A stretch of 64,000 bases of DNA from Chitinolyticbacter albus (GCF_024437655.1 NZ_JANBVF010000004.1:62001-126000), one strand, 5' to 3'; shown: positions 21,320-29,262, counted from the first letter of the stretch. Translations and numbers: made by a program. The notes: generated from the sequence alone by a model not told the origin.

Positions 21320-21996
21320 GCCTCACCCAGGCGATAGCCGGCGCCGCGCACCGTATGCAGCAGCGGCGGCAGGTCCGGGCCATCGATCTTGGCGCGCAGC
21401 TTGCTGATATGCACATCGATCACGTTGGTGCCCGGATCGAAGTGATAGTCCCATACGCCTTCGAGCAGCATGGTCCGCGTGACCACCTGCCCGGCGTGGC
21501 GCATCAGGAACTCCAGAAGCTGGTATTCGCGCGGCTGCAGATCGATGGTCGCGTTGGCGCGCTTCACGCGGCGGGCCAGCCGATCGAGCTGCAGATCGCC
21601 CACCTGCAGCCATTGCGCCTGCGCGGCGGCACTGGGCTGGGCGCGGCGGGTGATCGCGTCGAGCCGGGCAAGCAGCTCGGCGGTGGAAAACGGTTTGGGC
21701 AGGTAATCGTCGCTACCCGCGCGCAAGCCTTCGACGCGATCGTCCGATTCGGCCAGCGCCGAGAGCAGCAGCACTGGTGTCACGATCTTTGACGCACGCA
21801 GCGTGCGCAGCAAGGTGAGGCCGTCGACCACCGGCAGCATGCGATCGAGCACGATGGCGTCGTATTGCTCGGTGGTGGCAAGAAACAGTCCTTCCTTGCC
21901 ATCCCGGGCCAGATCGACCGCGTGGCCGCCCTCGCTCAGCGCCTTTTGCGTGTATTCGGCCTGGGCCGCCTGGTCCTCGACGACGAGTATGCGCAC
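21316..21996 (-). CDS. OmpR/PhoB-family response regulator
   Basis: The product is 226 aa from a GTG at 21994-21996, placed by the GAGGA site six bases upstream and by the receiver start VRILVVEDQAAQAE. The receiver has the acidic pair (ED), the phospho-acceptor D in AIVLDRMLPVVDG and the K in DDYLPKPFSTAELLARL. The winged-helix C-terminus includes LQPREYQLLEFLMRHAGQVVTR and the recognition region VIDVHISKLRAKID. It pairs with the overlapping histidine kinase. The 224-base gap upstream separates it from a tiny secreted-protein gene on the same strand. Confidence 0.94.
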   Translation of the reverse strand: MRILVVEDQAAQAEYTQKALSEGGHAVDLARDGKEGLFLATTEQYDAIVLDRMLPVVDGLTLLRTLRASKIVTPVLLLSALAESDDRVEGLRAGSDDYLPKPFSTAELLARLDAITRRAQPSAAAQAQWLQVGDLQLDRLARRVKRANATIDLQPREYQLLEFLMRHAGQVVTRTMLLEGVWDYHFDPGTNVIDVHISKLRAKIDGPDLPPLLHTVRGAGYRLGEA

Positions 21997-22220
21997 GGTG
22001 ATCCTCGTGTAATGCGGTCGTTCAATTGTTGCCTGCCCCACACCGGCTGGCAATGCGGCGAGCCAGTGAAAAGCGGTACCCGCCTGACAGCCCAGGGGAA
22101 AGCCGGCATAGGGGTACCGCGCAAGGAAGCCGTTCGGGGAGCAATGCCAGGGGTGGAGGGGCCGGCACATCGCGCACAGGGGGGGAGGAGCGCGGCCACC
22201 CCGACCGGATTGACGCCTAC

Positions 22221-22394
22221 TTATTTGGCGTTGGTCTTGGTTTCAGTCTTGGCGGCGCCGGTCTTGTGAGCGCCCTTGTGCTTGGCCGGAGCCTGCTTGG
22301 TGGCCGCCGGGGTCGGCGTCGGATCAGCAGCGAATGCGGTTACGCCCAGGGTGGCGATCACGCCGGCGGCGGCGAGCTTGGTAGCGATGTTCAT
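22221..22394 (-). CDS. Small secreted Ala/Lys/Thr-rich protein, acid-shock (Asr)-like
   Basis: Only 57 aa long, it starts at the ATG 22392-22394 behind GAGGA. MNIATKLAAAGVIATLGVTA is a signal peptide, and the mature part is nearly all T, P, A, K, H and G (for example APAKHKGAHKTGAAKTETK). This composition resembles the enterobacterial acid-shock protein Asr, a disordered periplasmic chaperone-like protein induced by two-component systems at low pH. Homology cannot be proved for such low-complexity sequence. Its position directly upstream of a response regulator and kinase fits a stress-responsive regulon. A direct repeat at 22486-22515, about 92-121 bases upstream, may be a regulator site. 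Confidence 0.65.
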   Translation of the reverse strand: MNIATKLAAAGVIATLGVTAFAADPTPTPAATKQAPAKHKGAHKTGAAKTETKTNAK

Positions 22395-22512
22395 TTGGAT
22401 AGTCCTCTGTTGAGATATTGGAAGCCGACTGAATGGGCGGTCGGTGAACGGCATTCTGTGCGTCGCCGCCTTGCAGCTTGCTCAACGCGGGATGAACGAA
22501 AATTCACGCGGG

Positions 22513-22856
22513 ATGCGGTGCGCGCCGTTCTACGGCCCGTTCTGGATGGCGTAACCAACGCCCACATCGCCTTGTTCCAAAAATTCAAATCGGCACCCGC
22601 CGATGGCGCGTCGAGCGAGATCAAGACCCATTACCTGAGCGAGCCAGGCTTTAACCGCTAGTGAGATGCCACCGCCCAAACGCCATGGCTGTACAACGGC
22701 GACACCTTCGTCAGCTACGAAGACCCGGAGAGCCTGCGCGAGAAAGTGCGCTACCTGCGGCAACAAGGTCTGGGCGGACTGACGATCTGGGAATACGCGC
22801 ACGACCCGAATGGCGAGCTGCTAAGCGCAATTGCCCAAGCGCAGGATCGTCGCTAG
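22513..22856 (+). pseudogene. Remnant of a GH18 chitinase C-terminus with two adjacent stop codons
   Basis: Translated on the plus strand, 22662-22856 reads DATAQTPWLYNGDTFVSYED then a segment ending LREKVRYLRQQGLGGLTIWE and YAHDPNGELLSAIAQA, the classic C-terminal barrel segment of GH18 chitinases (W-L-Y-N, F-x-S-Y-D/E-D-P, G-L-G-G-x-x-x-W-E). In the same frame just upstream come GVTNAHIALFQKF and IKTHYLSEPGFNR. Between them the expected Tyr-Trp of GFNRYWD is TAG-TGA (22659-22664), each one base from TAC and TGG. Further upstream PFYG..W at 22525-22545 lies in another frame, implying an additional frameshift. The catalytic DxxDxDxE region is absent. This is a decayed chitinase, not an expressed gene. 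Confidence 0.85.
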
Positions 22857-22960
22857 GCCGGGGCGTTGGTCCAGCTCGGCGTGGCCAGAATAGGGGGACC
22901 GATTCGCCCTGCCAATCGGATCGGTCCGCTCGCCGCCAGATGCCGCGCAATGCTGCGGCC

Positions 22961-22995
22961 AGCCAGCAGGGCGCGTTTTGCGCCGCCTGCTGGCT
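22961..22995. repeat. Inverted repeat between the chitinase remnant and nemA
   Basis: AGCCAGCAGG at 22961-22970 pairs with CCTGCTGGCT at 22986-22995 around a GC-rich loop with TTTT. It lies just past the nemA stop and could end transcription, although neither strand has a long T tract. Confidence 0.5.
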
Positions 22996-23006
22996 TAGGC
23001 CCTGCC

Positions 23007-24110
23007 TCAGGCCGCCAGCGTCGGGTAGTCGGTATAGCCTTGCTCGGCTCCGCCATAGAAGGTGCTCTGGTCCGGCGTGTTAAGGCCCGCGCCCTGGGTG
23101 AAGCGCGCAACCAGATCCGGGTTGGCGATGTAGGGGCGGCCGAAGGCGATGGCATCGGCCGTGCCCGCGGCGATCAGCGCATCGGCTTTCTCGGCGCTGT
23201 AATTGCCGCAGAACACCAGCACGCCGCTGAAAGCCTGGCGCAGCGCGGTGCGGAATTCGGCGGTCAGCACCGGGCCGCCTACCCAGTCCGGTTCGGCGAT
23301 ATGCAGGTAGGCCAGCTTGCGGCGGCTGAACTGCTGCGCAAGATGGATCGCCATCGCTTCGGACTCGGCATCCTCGATATCGTGCGCAACGAAATTGGGC
23401 GACAGCCGCACGCCCACCTTGTCCGCGCCGATCTCCGCGACCACGGCGTCGATCACTTCCAGCAACAGCCGGGCCCGGTTTTCCAGGCCACCACCATACT
23501 GGTCACCGCGCTGGTTCACGCCGGTAGCCAGGAACTGGTGCAGCAAATAGCCGTTGGCGGCATGGATTTCGACAAAATCAAAGCCGGCTTGCACCGCACG
23601 GCGTGCCGCGGCCGCATAGTCGGCGACGATGCCGGGCAGCTCGGCGGTTTCCAGCGCACGCGGCGTATCGGTCGGCGCATTGCCGGGGGTGCCATCGGGC
23701 TGCACCACAAAGCTCTTGGACGTGGCCGCACGGATCGCGGACGGGGCGACCGGGTCCAGCCCGTCTTCCTGCAACAGCCGGTTGGAGATGCGGCCGACGT
23801 GCCACAGTTGCAGCGAAATGGCGCCGCCGGCCGCGTGCACGGCATCGACCACCTGTTTCCAGCCGGCCTGCTGCGCATCGGTGTAGATGCCCGGGGTCCA
23901 GGCATAGCCCTGCCCCTGGCGCGAGATCTGCGTCGCCTCGGTCACGATCAGACCGGCGCTGGCGCGTTGCGCGTAATAGCGTGCGTTCATTTCGGTGGGC
24001 AGATCGCCAGGCTGGGCGGCGCGTGAGCGCGTCAGCGGCGCCATGAACACGCGGTTGGCGACGGAGAGGTTGCCGATGCGTACGGGGGTAAGCAATTTAT
24101 CAAGTGCCAT
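23007..24110 (-). CDS. nemA: Old-yellow-enzyme family N-ethylmaleimide reductase
   Basis: This 367-aa FMN flavoprotein starts at the ATG 24108-24110 with GGAG six bases upstream; an ATG at 24122 has no ribosome site. It keeps the family landmarks: FMAPLTRSRA at the N-terminus, LQLWHVGRIS, VEIHAANGYLLHQFL with the substrate-binding His-Asn region, a strand of R-x-S-P-N (VRLSPNFVAHD) and the FMN phosphate loop FGRPYIANPDL. NemA-type enzymes use NADPH to reduce electrophilic alkenes, quinones and nitro compounds. It lies 88 bases downstream of the tautomerase gene, on the same strand as the NemR-type regulator, with a copy of the regulator's presumed operator directly before it. Confidence 0.93.
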   Translation of the reverse strand: MALDKLLTPVRIGNLSVANRVFMAPLTRSRAAQPGDLPTEMNARYYAQRASAGLIVTEATQISRQGQGYAWTPGIYTDAQQAGWKQVVDAVHAAGGAISLQLWHVGRISNRLLQEDGLDPVAPSAIRAATSKSFVVQPDGTPGNAPTDTPRALETAELPGIVADYAAAARRAVQAGFDFVEIHAANGYLLHQFLATGVNQRGDQYGGGLENRARLLLEVIDAVVAEIGADKVGVRLSPNFVAHDIEDAESEAMAIHLAQQFSRRKLAYLHIAEPDWVGGPVLTAEFRTALRQAFSGVLVFCGNYSAEKADALIAAGTADAIAFGRPYIANPDLVARFTQGAGLNTPDQSTFYGGAEQGYTDYPTLAA

Positions 24111-24126
24111 GTGATGCTCCATTTAA

Positions 24127-24141
24127 TAGACCGGTCGTCTA
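24127..24141. promoter_or_regulatory. Putative NemR operator before nemA
   Basis: TAGACCGGTCGTCTA has inverted arms TAGAC and GTCTA around CGGTC, 16 bases upstream of the nemA start. A near-identical site lies upstream of the TetR-family gene, and E. coli NemR boxes have the same TAGAC...GTCTA arms. Confidence 0.8.
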
Positions 24142-24198
24142 GTTTGGACTTCAAAAAAATGCCCGAAGGCATAGGGGATCATTCAGGATCGTTCGGAT

Positions 24199-24402
24199 TC
24201 AGCCGCCGCGCTTTCTGCGCTCGCTCACTTGCTCGCCGGCGATGCCCCAGTTGTCGGCATCCACCTCGTCGATCACGACCACGGTGGTCGCCGGATTCTT
24301 GTTCAGTACCCGCTGCAGCAATTCGGTCACGCCGGCGATCAGTTCCGATTTCTGCGCCGAAGTGACGCCGTCGCGGGTCACCTTGATATTCACATAGGGC
24401 AC
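24199..24402 (-). CDS. 4-Oxalocrotonate tautomerase-family protein
   Basis: This 67-aa protein starts from a GTG at 24400-24402, fixed by AAGGAG seven bases upstream and by the need for a proline in second position: after Met removal the sequence is PYVNIKVTRDGVTSAQKSEL, and Pro1 is the catalytic base of 4-OT enzymes. The following helix (LIAGVTELLQRVLNKNP) and strand (TVVVIDEVDADNWGIAGE) match the beta-alpha-beta 4-OT unit, which acts as a hexamer. The gene begins one base after the TetR-regulator stop, so it is almost certainly co-transcribed. It may isomerise unsaturated oxo-acids arising from electrophile breakdown (inference). Confidence 0.88.
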   Translation of the reverse strand: MPYVNIKVTRDGVTSAQKSELIAGVTELLQRVLNKNPATTVVVIDEVDADNWGIAGEQVSERRKRGG

Positions 24403-24403
24403 G

Positions 24404-25015
24404 TCATGTCTCCTTGGGTTTGAGCAGGGCCGCCGTGCCGGAGCGGGCGATTGCATAGGGTTGCGTGCTGTGCCTGACCTTGCCGACCAGCGCCGCGCCC
24501 AGCCACAGCTGGTAAAGCGCGGCGGCAAGCTGGCCGGCATCCTCGCCGGGCCCGATCGAGCCGTCGGCGCGGCCGATCAGGATGATGGCCGCCAGGCGCT
24601 CGACGATGCGGGCCATGCCATGCTCCAGCGCGCGGCGCATGTCGTCAGATAAATCCGATACCTCGCCACTCAGCTTGACCGCCAGGCAGCGCGACGAACA
24701 GCTCGTTTCATTCTCGGTGGCGCCGTGCTCGGGATGCCAGGCGTCGAAATAGACATCGAGCTTGGCACGGCCGTCGAGCTCGCGATCGGCCAGCAACTGG
24801 TCGATACGGCTCAGCGACGCCTCGAAATAGCGCTCCAGCAAGGCGACGCCATAGCCTTCCTTGGATTCGAAGTAGTGGTAGAACGACCCCTTGGGCACGC
24901 CGGCAGCGCCGAGTATCTCGGACAGCCCCGCCGCCGCAAAGCCCTTGCCGAGGATGATGTCGGTGCCGGTAGCGAGCAGATGATCACGGGTGTCGGTGGT
25001 GCGATCGGATTTCAT
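24404..25015 (-). CDS. nemR: TetR-family repressor, NemR-like electrophile sensor
   Basis: This 203-aa protein has a TetR helix-turn-helix (LSEILGAAGVPKGSFYHYFESKEG) closely matching E. coli NemR, which represses nemA and is inactivated when reactive electrophiles or hypochlorite modify its cysteines. Cys110 in CLAVKLSGEV aligns with the redox-active Cys106 of E. coli NemR, and Cys106 nearby is an extra cysteine. The gene heads a unit with the 4-OT and nemA. Two matching 15-base palindromes, one 20 bases before its own start and one before nemA, indicate autoregulation plus control of nemA. Function is by homology and context. Confidence 0.9.
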   Translation of the reverse strand: MKSDRTTDTRDHLLATGTDIILGKGFAAAGLSEILGAAGVPKGSFYHYFESKEGYGVALLERYFEASLSRIDQLLADRELDGRAKLDVYFDAWHPEHGATENETSCSSRCLAVKLSGEVSDLSDDMRRALEHGMARIVERLAAIILIGRADGSIGPGEDAGQLAAALYQLWLGAALVGKVRHSTQPYAIARSGTAALLKPKET

Positions 25016-25035
25016 GGCGGCAGCTTAGCGCAGAC

Positions 25036-25050
25036 TAGACCGATCGTCTA
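25036..25050. promoter_or_regulatory. Putative NemR operator before nemR
   Basis: TAGACCGATCGTCTA, differing from the nemA site by one central base, lies 20 bases upstream of the regulator start. The flanking C and G extend the arms to CTAGAC/GTCTAG. Confidence 0.8.
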
Positions 25051-25079
25051 GAAAACAGCCGATCAGCGGCTTGGTGGCA

Positions 25080-25108
25080 AAAAAAACCCCCTCCCGTGAG
25101 GGAGGGGG
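25080..25108 (-). terminator. Rho-independent terminator on the minus strand
   Basis: CCCCCTCCC-GTGA-GGGAGGGGG; on the minus strand the stem is followed by eight Ts. It lies about 230 bases downstream of the metzincin stop and before nemR, so it isolates the two units. Confidence 0.75.
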
Positions 25109-25335
25109 TAACAGGATGGGACCATGGCGGTCAGCCCTCGCCGACTGACCGTGGGGTGGTCCTGGAGTCGCGCAGAGTGCGCAGGGTACGGGTAGCGAGC
25201 CCGAAATCGGGGTGGTACCCGATCCATTCAGGAAGTGCGACTCGGATTTCGCGTCCGCCTGGCGTGGAACCGGCTATTGCGGTTCCAGCACCAGGGGCCA
25301 TGTCTGCGAGATCACGTCCCGGAACGGACCAGGTT

Positions 25336-27183
25336 TTAGTCGAAGCGTTTCGTCATCTTGTCCACCGAATCCTTGAGCCAGACGAAAATGCCTTCGTTCT
25401 GGTAACGCGCGTGCTTCTCGCCCGCGCACATCACATAACTTTGCAGCGGGTCGCAGTGCGGCGCGCCGAACACGTGGCCGGTCTCGTGCACTGCGACGAT
25501 CTGCGAGCGGTTGCGGCTGAGATCGAAATCGAACAGGCCGCTCACCTGCGTATTCAGCCACGAGCACGCCACGCCGCCGCCGAAGGCGCCATCGAGCGCC
25601 ACCACCAGGTCGAAGCCATGGTGATCGACGTGGGTCGGTGTGCTGCCCGGGTTCCAGGTGCGGGTCAGGCCCAGCGTCTGCGTGGCGTATTCCGCCGCGC
25701 GCTCGCAATGGCCGAGGCCGGTGTTGGCGGCGCTGTTGTAGCCGGGGATGCCGTGAAAGCGCTGACGCACGTTTTCGATCTGGTCAAAGCCGCCGTTGTA
25801 GCGCGCATAGCTGCCAGCGGTGGCCTCCGGGTTGCTCGGCGTGAACAGGTCGGACGCCCGGGTGAACGCTTCGGTCAGATACGCCGCGACGCCGCGCGTT
25901 TCCTTGATCTTGTTGAAGTAGTCCTGGTTGTAGACCACGGCGTTGAACACCACGTTGCTGGCGCCCACGCTGAAATCCCGGCCCGAGAAGCTGCTGTCGG
26001 CCACGCTGCGGCCATCCTGCAGCCCGATCTGCACCGCCTCGACGCGGTAGTCGCCGCGACCGATCGCGTATTGCTTGCGCAGCCCGGTGTCGTTGAGGAA
26101 GGGCCCGGCATCGAGCACGATCTGGCGCGATTCGCCCGGAGCCAGCACGATGCTGGTCTGGCCCAGCGCCACGCCGTTGAAGTCATTGAAACGCTTGCTG
26201 GTCAGCGTGGGCCGCAGCGCGAAGGTGCCGCCGCTGGTGCTGCGCACGGTCAAGCGCAGTCGCAAGGCATCGCCCTTCGCCGGCGCGCCGCCACTGGTAT
26301 TGGTGATCGCCACCGCCGTCACGTCGGCATCGCCGCCGCAGTTCTGCGTGCAGGGCGCACCGGCGCGCGCCACGGTGAACGAGGTGAGCAGGTTGTCGAA
26401 GGCGATGCCCGCCAGATTCGGTGTATCGGCACGCAGCGTGGTGGACAACCCGCCATGCCCGGTGTGCTCGCGCAGCGTGACTTGGTAGCCGGCCTGCACC
26501 TTCACCGACGAGACGATATCGTTCCAGCCCGCGGGCACTTCGGCCGCGCCCTCACCCGCGCAGAACGTGTTGCCACCGTAGTTGTCGTTTTCAAAGAAGC
26601 ACACGGCCCCGCCCATCGGCACGGGAGTCGGCGTCGGTGCCGGCGCCGCGGCGACGCGGTAGGAGGTCACAATGTCGTTGAACTGGCGGTTGACCAGGTT
26701 GGACTCATTGGCCAGCAGCGTCAGGCCACGGCCGGCGAGATTGGCGTGCTCGAACAGATCGATCATGTAGCCCGGTTGCACCCGCACCGACGATGCCTTG
26801 TCGTTGAAGCCACCCGGCAGGTTGCCGCTACCGACGCCGACGCAGGTCGACGTGCCCTGATAGTCGACGTGCTCGAAGAAGCAGGCGGTTCCGCTAGGCG
26901 CGGGGGTGGGAGCGGGGGTCGGTTGCGGCGTGCTGCTGCAGCTGCCGCCGTTGCGCCACAGGCTGGGCGTCGATTGCGGATTCCAGCCCGCACCTGCGTG
27001 GGCGACGTGGGTCACCAGCGCGGTCCAGGTGCCACCGGCATAGGTCACGGTGTCACCGGCTTGATAGGTATTCCCTTCGGCCCAGCCACCGCGGCAGGCG
27101 GCGCTTGCATCGATGGCAAACCCAGCGACGGCCAGCGCAAACAGCGACGGCAACAGTGTCTTCAGCTTGGGGAATTGTTTCAC
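25336..27183 (-). CDS. Secreted metzincin metalloprotease with CBM5/12 and two beta-gamma-crystallin modules
   Basis: This 615-aa protein uses a GTG start at 27181-27183 (GGAG nine bases upstream), followed by a 28-residue signal peptide ending IDASA. Residues ~29-82 are a CBM5/12-like chitin-binding module. A Pro-Thr linker is followed by two beta-gamma-crystallin repeats (each beginning C-F-F-E; N-D-x-x-S-S-V motifs), a Cys-containing Ig-like domain of about 150 residues, and a C-terminal protease domain. The zinc site is H566-E-T-G-H570-V-F-G-A-P-H576-C, the HExxHxxGxxH metzincin consensus, with YVMCAGE as the Met-turn. It probably degrades proteins on chitinous or fungal surfaces, the crystallin modules adding Ca-dependent stability or binding (inference). 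It is monocistronic. Confidence 0.86.
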   Translation of the reverse strand: MKQFPKLKTLLPSLFALAVAGFAIDASAACRGGWAEGNTYQAGDTVTYAGGTWTALVTHVAHAGAGWNPQSTPSLWRNGGSCSSTPQPTPAPTPAPSGTACFFEHVDYQGTSTCVGVGSGNLPGGFNDKASSVRVQPGYMIDLFEHANLAGRGLTLLANESNLVNRQFNDIVTSYRVAAAPAPTPTPVPMGGAVCFFENDNYGGNTFCAGEGAAEVPAGWNDIVSSVKVQAGYQVTLREHTGHGGLSTTLRADTPNLAGIAFDNLLTSFTVARAGAPCTQNCGGDADVTAVAITNTSGGAPAKGDALRLRLTVRSTSGGTFALRPTLTSKRFNDFNGVALGQTSIVLAPGESRQIVLDAGPFLNDTGLRKQYAIGRGDYRVEAVQIGLQDGRSVADSSFSGRDFSVGASNVVFNAVVYNQDYFNKIKETRGVAAYLTEAFTRASDLFTPSNPEATAGSYARYNGGFDQIENVRQRFHGIPGYNSAANTGLGHCERAAEYATQTLGLTRTWNPGSTPTHVDHHGFDLVVALDGAFGGGVACSWLNTQVSGLFDFDLSRNRSQIVAVHETGHVFGAPHCDPLQSYVMCAGEKHARYQNEGIFVWLKDSVDKMTKRFD

Positions 27184-27569
27184 TTGTCCACTCTCCGGCC
27201 CGCATAGCGCGGTTATTGGTGCCGAAGAGGGGCCAGGACGCGGCGCGATGGCGCACACGACAGGCCGCGGCGCTAGCGCCGGGTTTTATCCACACTCTCT
27301 GGCTTTATAAACGCCCCGGCCTTCTGGCTCTTGGGCGGCTCGACCCTCGTCGGGGTCGTTTTCTAACAGGTGCCGATTCTCGACATGCCGGCCCTATCCC
27401 GACAAGCCGTTTCCGTTCCGGCGGTGGTGTTTTTACTACAGGCGGCGCGCCAATGAAAGCGCTTTCTTGCGGCGTGTTCCATGCCGACAACATCATCGCC
27501 CGACCGCCTGTGCTTGCGATGGCGCAAGCCAGATCGGACAATCGCGGCCTCTCTCTGCGGAACCCACCC
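27184..27569. other. Intergenic region between metzincin and prmC genes
   Basis: About 385 bases between divergent genes. A stem CGACCC-TCGTCG-GGGTCG followed by TTTTC (27341-27364, plus strand) looks like a terminator although no plus-strand gene precedes it, so it might end a small RNA or belong to a leader. AT-rich TTTATAAAG at about 27303-27311 may be part of the metzincin promoter. No coding sequence is convincing. Confidence 0.35.
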
Positions 27570-28376
27570 ATGCCCACCGTGCGCACCCTGCTCGCCAGTT
27601 GCGGCCTCGATCGCGTCGACGCCCGCCTGCTGCTGCAACACGCGCTCGGCGTGAGCCGCGCCTGGCTCGTCGCGCACGACGACGACGCGCTCGAAGCCGC
27701 CGCCGTCGCCCGTTTCGAGGCGCTGGCGGTACGGCGCCGCGCTGGCGAGCCGATCGCGTATCTGCTGGGTGTGCGTGAATTCTATGGCCGTGATTTCAGC
27801 GTCGGCCCCGGCGTGCTGATTCCGCGGCCGGAAACCGAACTGCTGGTCGAGCTGGCGCTGGCACGCGCGCCGCAAGGCGCATCGCTGCTGGACCTGGGCA
27901 CCGGCTCGGGCTGCGTCCCGATCACGCTCAAGCTGGAGCGCCCGGACCTCGCCGTGACCGCGCTCGACATCAGCGCGGACGCGCTCGCCATCGCCACGCG
28001 CAACGCCGAAGGGCTCGGTGCCAAGATCAGGCTGCTGCAATCGGATTGGTATGCCGCGCTTGGCGAGGAGCGGTTCGACCTCATCGTCTCCAACCCGCCC
28101 TATATCGTCGCGGGCGACGCGCACCTCACCCAGGGCGACCTGCGCTTCGAGCCCATCGCCGCGCTGACCGACCATGCCGATGGCCTGGCGCATATCCGCA
28201 CCATCATCGCCGGCGCCGTATCCCGTTTGCATCCCGGCGGCTGGCTGCTGTTCGAGCACGGCTACGACCAGGGCCCCGCCAGCCGTATGCTGCTCGCTGC
28301 CGCCGGTTTTTCCGCAACGCAGACTTGGCAGGATCTGGCTGGGCTGGACCGCGTGAGCGGCGGCATCCGCTTGTAA
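27570..28376 (+). CDS. prmC: Release factor glutamine methyltransferase
   Basis: The 268-aa product begins MPTVRTLLASCGLDRVDARL, the usual PrmC helical N-domain. It continues with GVREFYGRDFSVGPGVLIPR (the family's REFYG and IPRPETE hallmarks), the AdoMet motif LLDLGTGSGCVPITL and the catalytic SNPPYI, which places the glutamine of the GGQ loop of RF1/RF2. In many bacteria prmC follows prfA; here prfA is not adjacent. In-frame upstream starts exist but have no homologous extension, so the ATG at 27570 is preferred, although its ribosome site is weak. The grxD gene follows after 75 bases and is likely co-transcribed. Confidence 0.95.
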   Translation: MPTVRTLLASCGLDRVDARLLLQHALGVSRAWLVAHDDDALEAAAVARFEALAVRRRAGEPIAYLLGVREFYGRDFSVGPGVLIPRPETELLVELALARAPQGASLLDLGTGSGCVPITLKLERPDLAVTALDISADALAIATRNAEGLGAKIRLLQSDWYAALGEERFDLIVSNPPYIVAGDAHLTQGDLRFEPIAALTDHADGLAHIRTIIAGAVSRLHPGGWLLFEHGYDQGPASRMLLAAAGFSATQTWQDLAGLDRVSGGIRL

Positions 28377-28451
28377 GCCTCGCTTGTCGAGTGCATGCCG
28401 AATCGCTACAATTCCCGACTAATTTGATCGACTAATTCGAGGCAAGCCGCC

Positions 28452-28778
28452 ATGAGCGAACGCGACATCCAGGCCGAAATCCACAAGATCGTCACCGAGA
28501 ACCCGGTGGTGCTGTTCATGAAGGGCACGCCGACCTTCCCGCAGTGCGGTTTCTCGGCCGCCGCCATCCAGCTCTTGAAGAACTGCGGCGCCAGCGTCGC
28601 CGCCGTCAACGTGCTGGCCGACCAGGATATCCGCCAGGGCGTGAAGGATTACGCCAACTGGCCGACCATTCCGCAGCTCTATATCAAGGGCGAGTTCGTC
28701 GGTGGCTCAGACATCATGAAAGAGCTCTACGCCAACGGCGAGCTGCAGAAGATGATCGACGAAGTGGCACCGCAGTAA
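28452..28778 (+). CDS. grxD: Monothiol glutaredoxin Grx4
   Basis: This 108-aa monothiol glutaredoxin has the active site C32-G-F-S in KGTPTFPQCGFSAAAIQLL, plus WPTIPQLYIKGEFVGGSDIM, the cis-proline and glutathione-binding segments. CGFS glutaredoxins bind a [2Fe-2S] cluster between two monomers and glutathione and pass it to partners in iron-sulfur protein assembly and iron sensing. GAGGCAAGCCGCC precedes the ATG. It follows prmC and ends at a strong terminator. Confidence 0.97.
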   Translation: MSERDIQAEIHKIVTENPVVLFMKGTPTFPQCGFSAAAIQLLKNCGASVAAVNVLADQDIRQGVKDYANWPTIPQLYIKGEFVGGSDIMKELYANGELQKMIDEVAPQ

Positions 28779-28795
28779 GTGGGTCCACTCAAGCA

Positions 28796-28822
28796 AAAAC
28801 GCCGCAATCGCGGCGTTTTTTT
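28796..28822 (+). terminator. Rho-independent terminator after grxD
   Basis: AACGCCGC-AATC-GCGGCGTT followed by a run of Ts, 20 bases after the grxD stop. Confidence 0.9.
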
Positions 28823-28824
28823 AT

Positions 28825-29262
28825 TCAGTGCTGTATCGGCCAGAGCGGGGTGTCGTTTGCATCGTAGGCCACCCCGAAATTGAAGCAACGCAACGCACCC
28901 AGCTCGTACTGGACTTCTACCCCGTTATCTGCGAAGAAATAGGTGTCCAGCGTCCCGTAATCGTCGTGGCGCCATGGTTCACCGAGCACACTGGACAACT
29001 CAGCGAGCAACTGGTCTTGGCCAGCTTCGAAAATCGCGATGCCATTCCATCGCGCTTTGCGGTGATGGATTTCCAACCAGCCCAGTCGATAATCGTTGGC
29101 TGGCTCGAACTTTAGCACCAGCTTCGCACGGTTGAAGATCCAATCCCGATTCTGGCACTCGGTTGTGAGTATCTTGTCCGGAGTGCCGAGCAGCGCACGA
29201 GTCTCCACCTCGGTCATGCCGAAACGGACCGGCCCCGCACCAAAGCCCAGGATAATTTCCAT
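28825..29262 (-). CDS. Hypothetical protein with BamE-like start motif
   Basis: This 145-aa cytoplasmic protein starts at the ATG 29260-29262, two bases after the BLUF gene stop. The N-terminus reads GAGPVRFGMTEVETRALLGT, resembling the G-M-T-x-x-E-V-x-x-L-L-G-x-P helix of small BamE/SmpA-fold proteins, but there is no signal peptide. The rest (KLVLKFEPANDYRLGWLEIH, LGEPWRHDDYG, TYFFADNGVEVQY) looks like a beta-rich domain with no catalytic motif. It is somewhat AT-richer than its neighbours. The likely operon is folE, BLUF, this gene. No function is assigned. Confidence 0.75.
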   Translation of the reverse strand: MEIILGFGAGPVRFGMTEVETRALLGTPDKILTTECQNRDWIFNRAKLVLKFEPANDYRLGWLEIHHRKARWNGIAIFEAGQDQLLAELSSVLGEPWRHDDYGTLDTYFFADNGVEVQYELGALRCFNFGVAYDANDTPLWPIQH

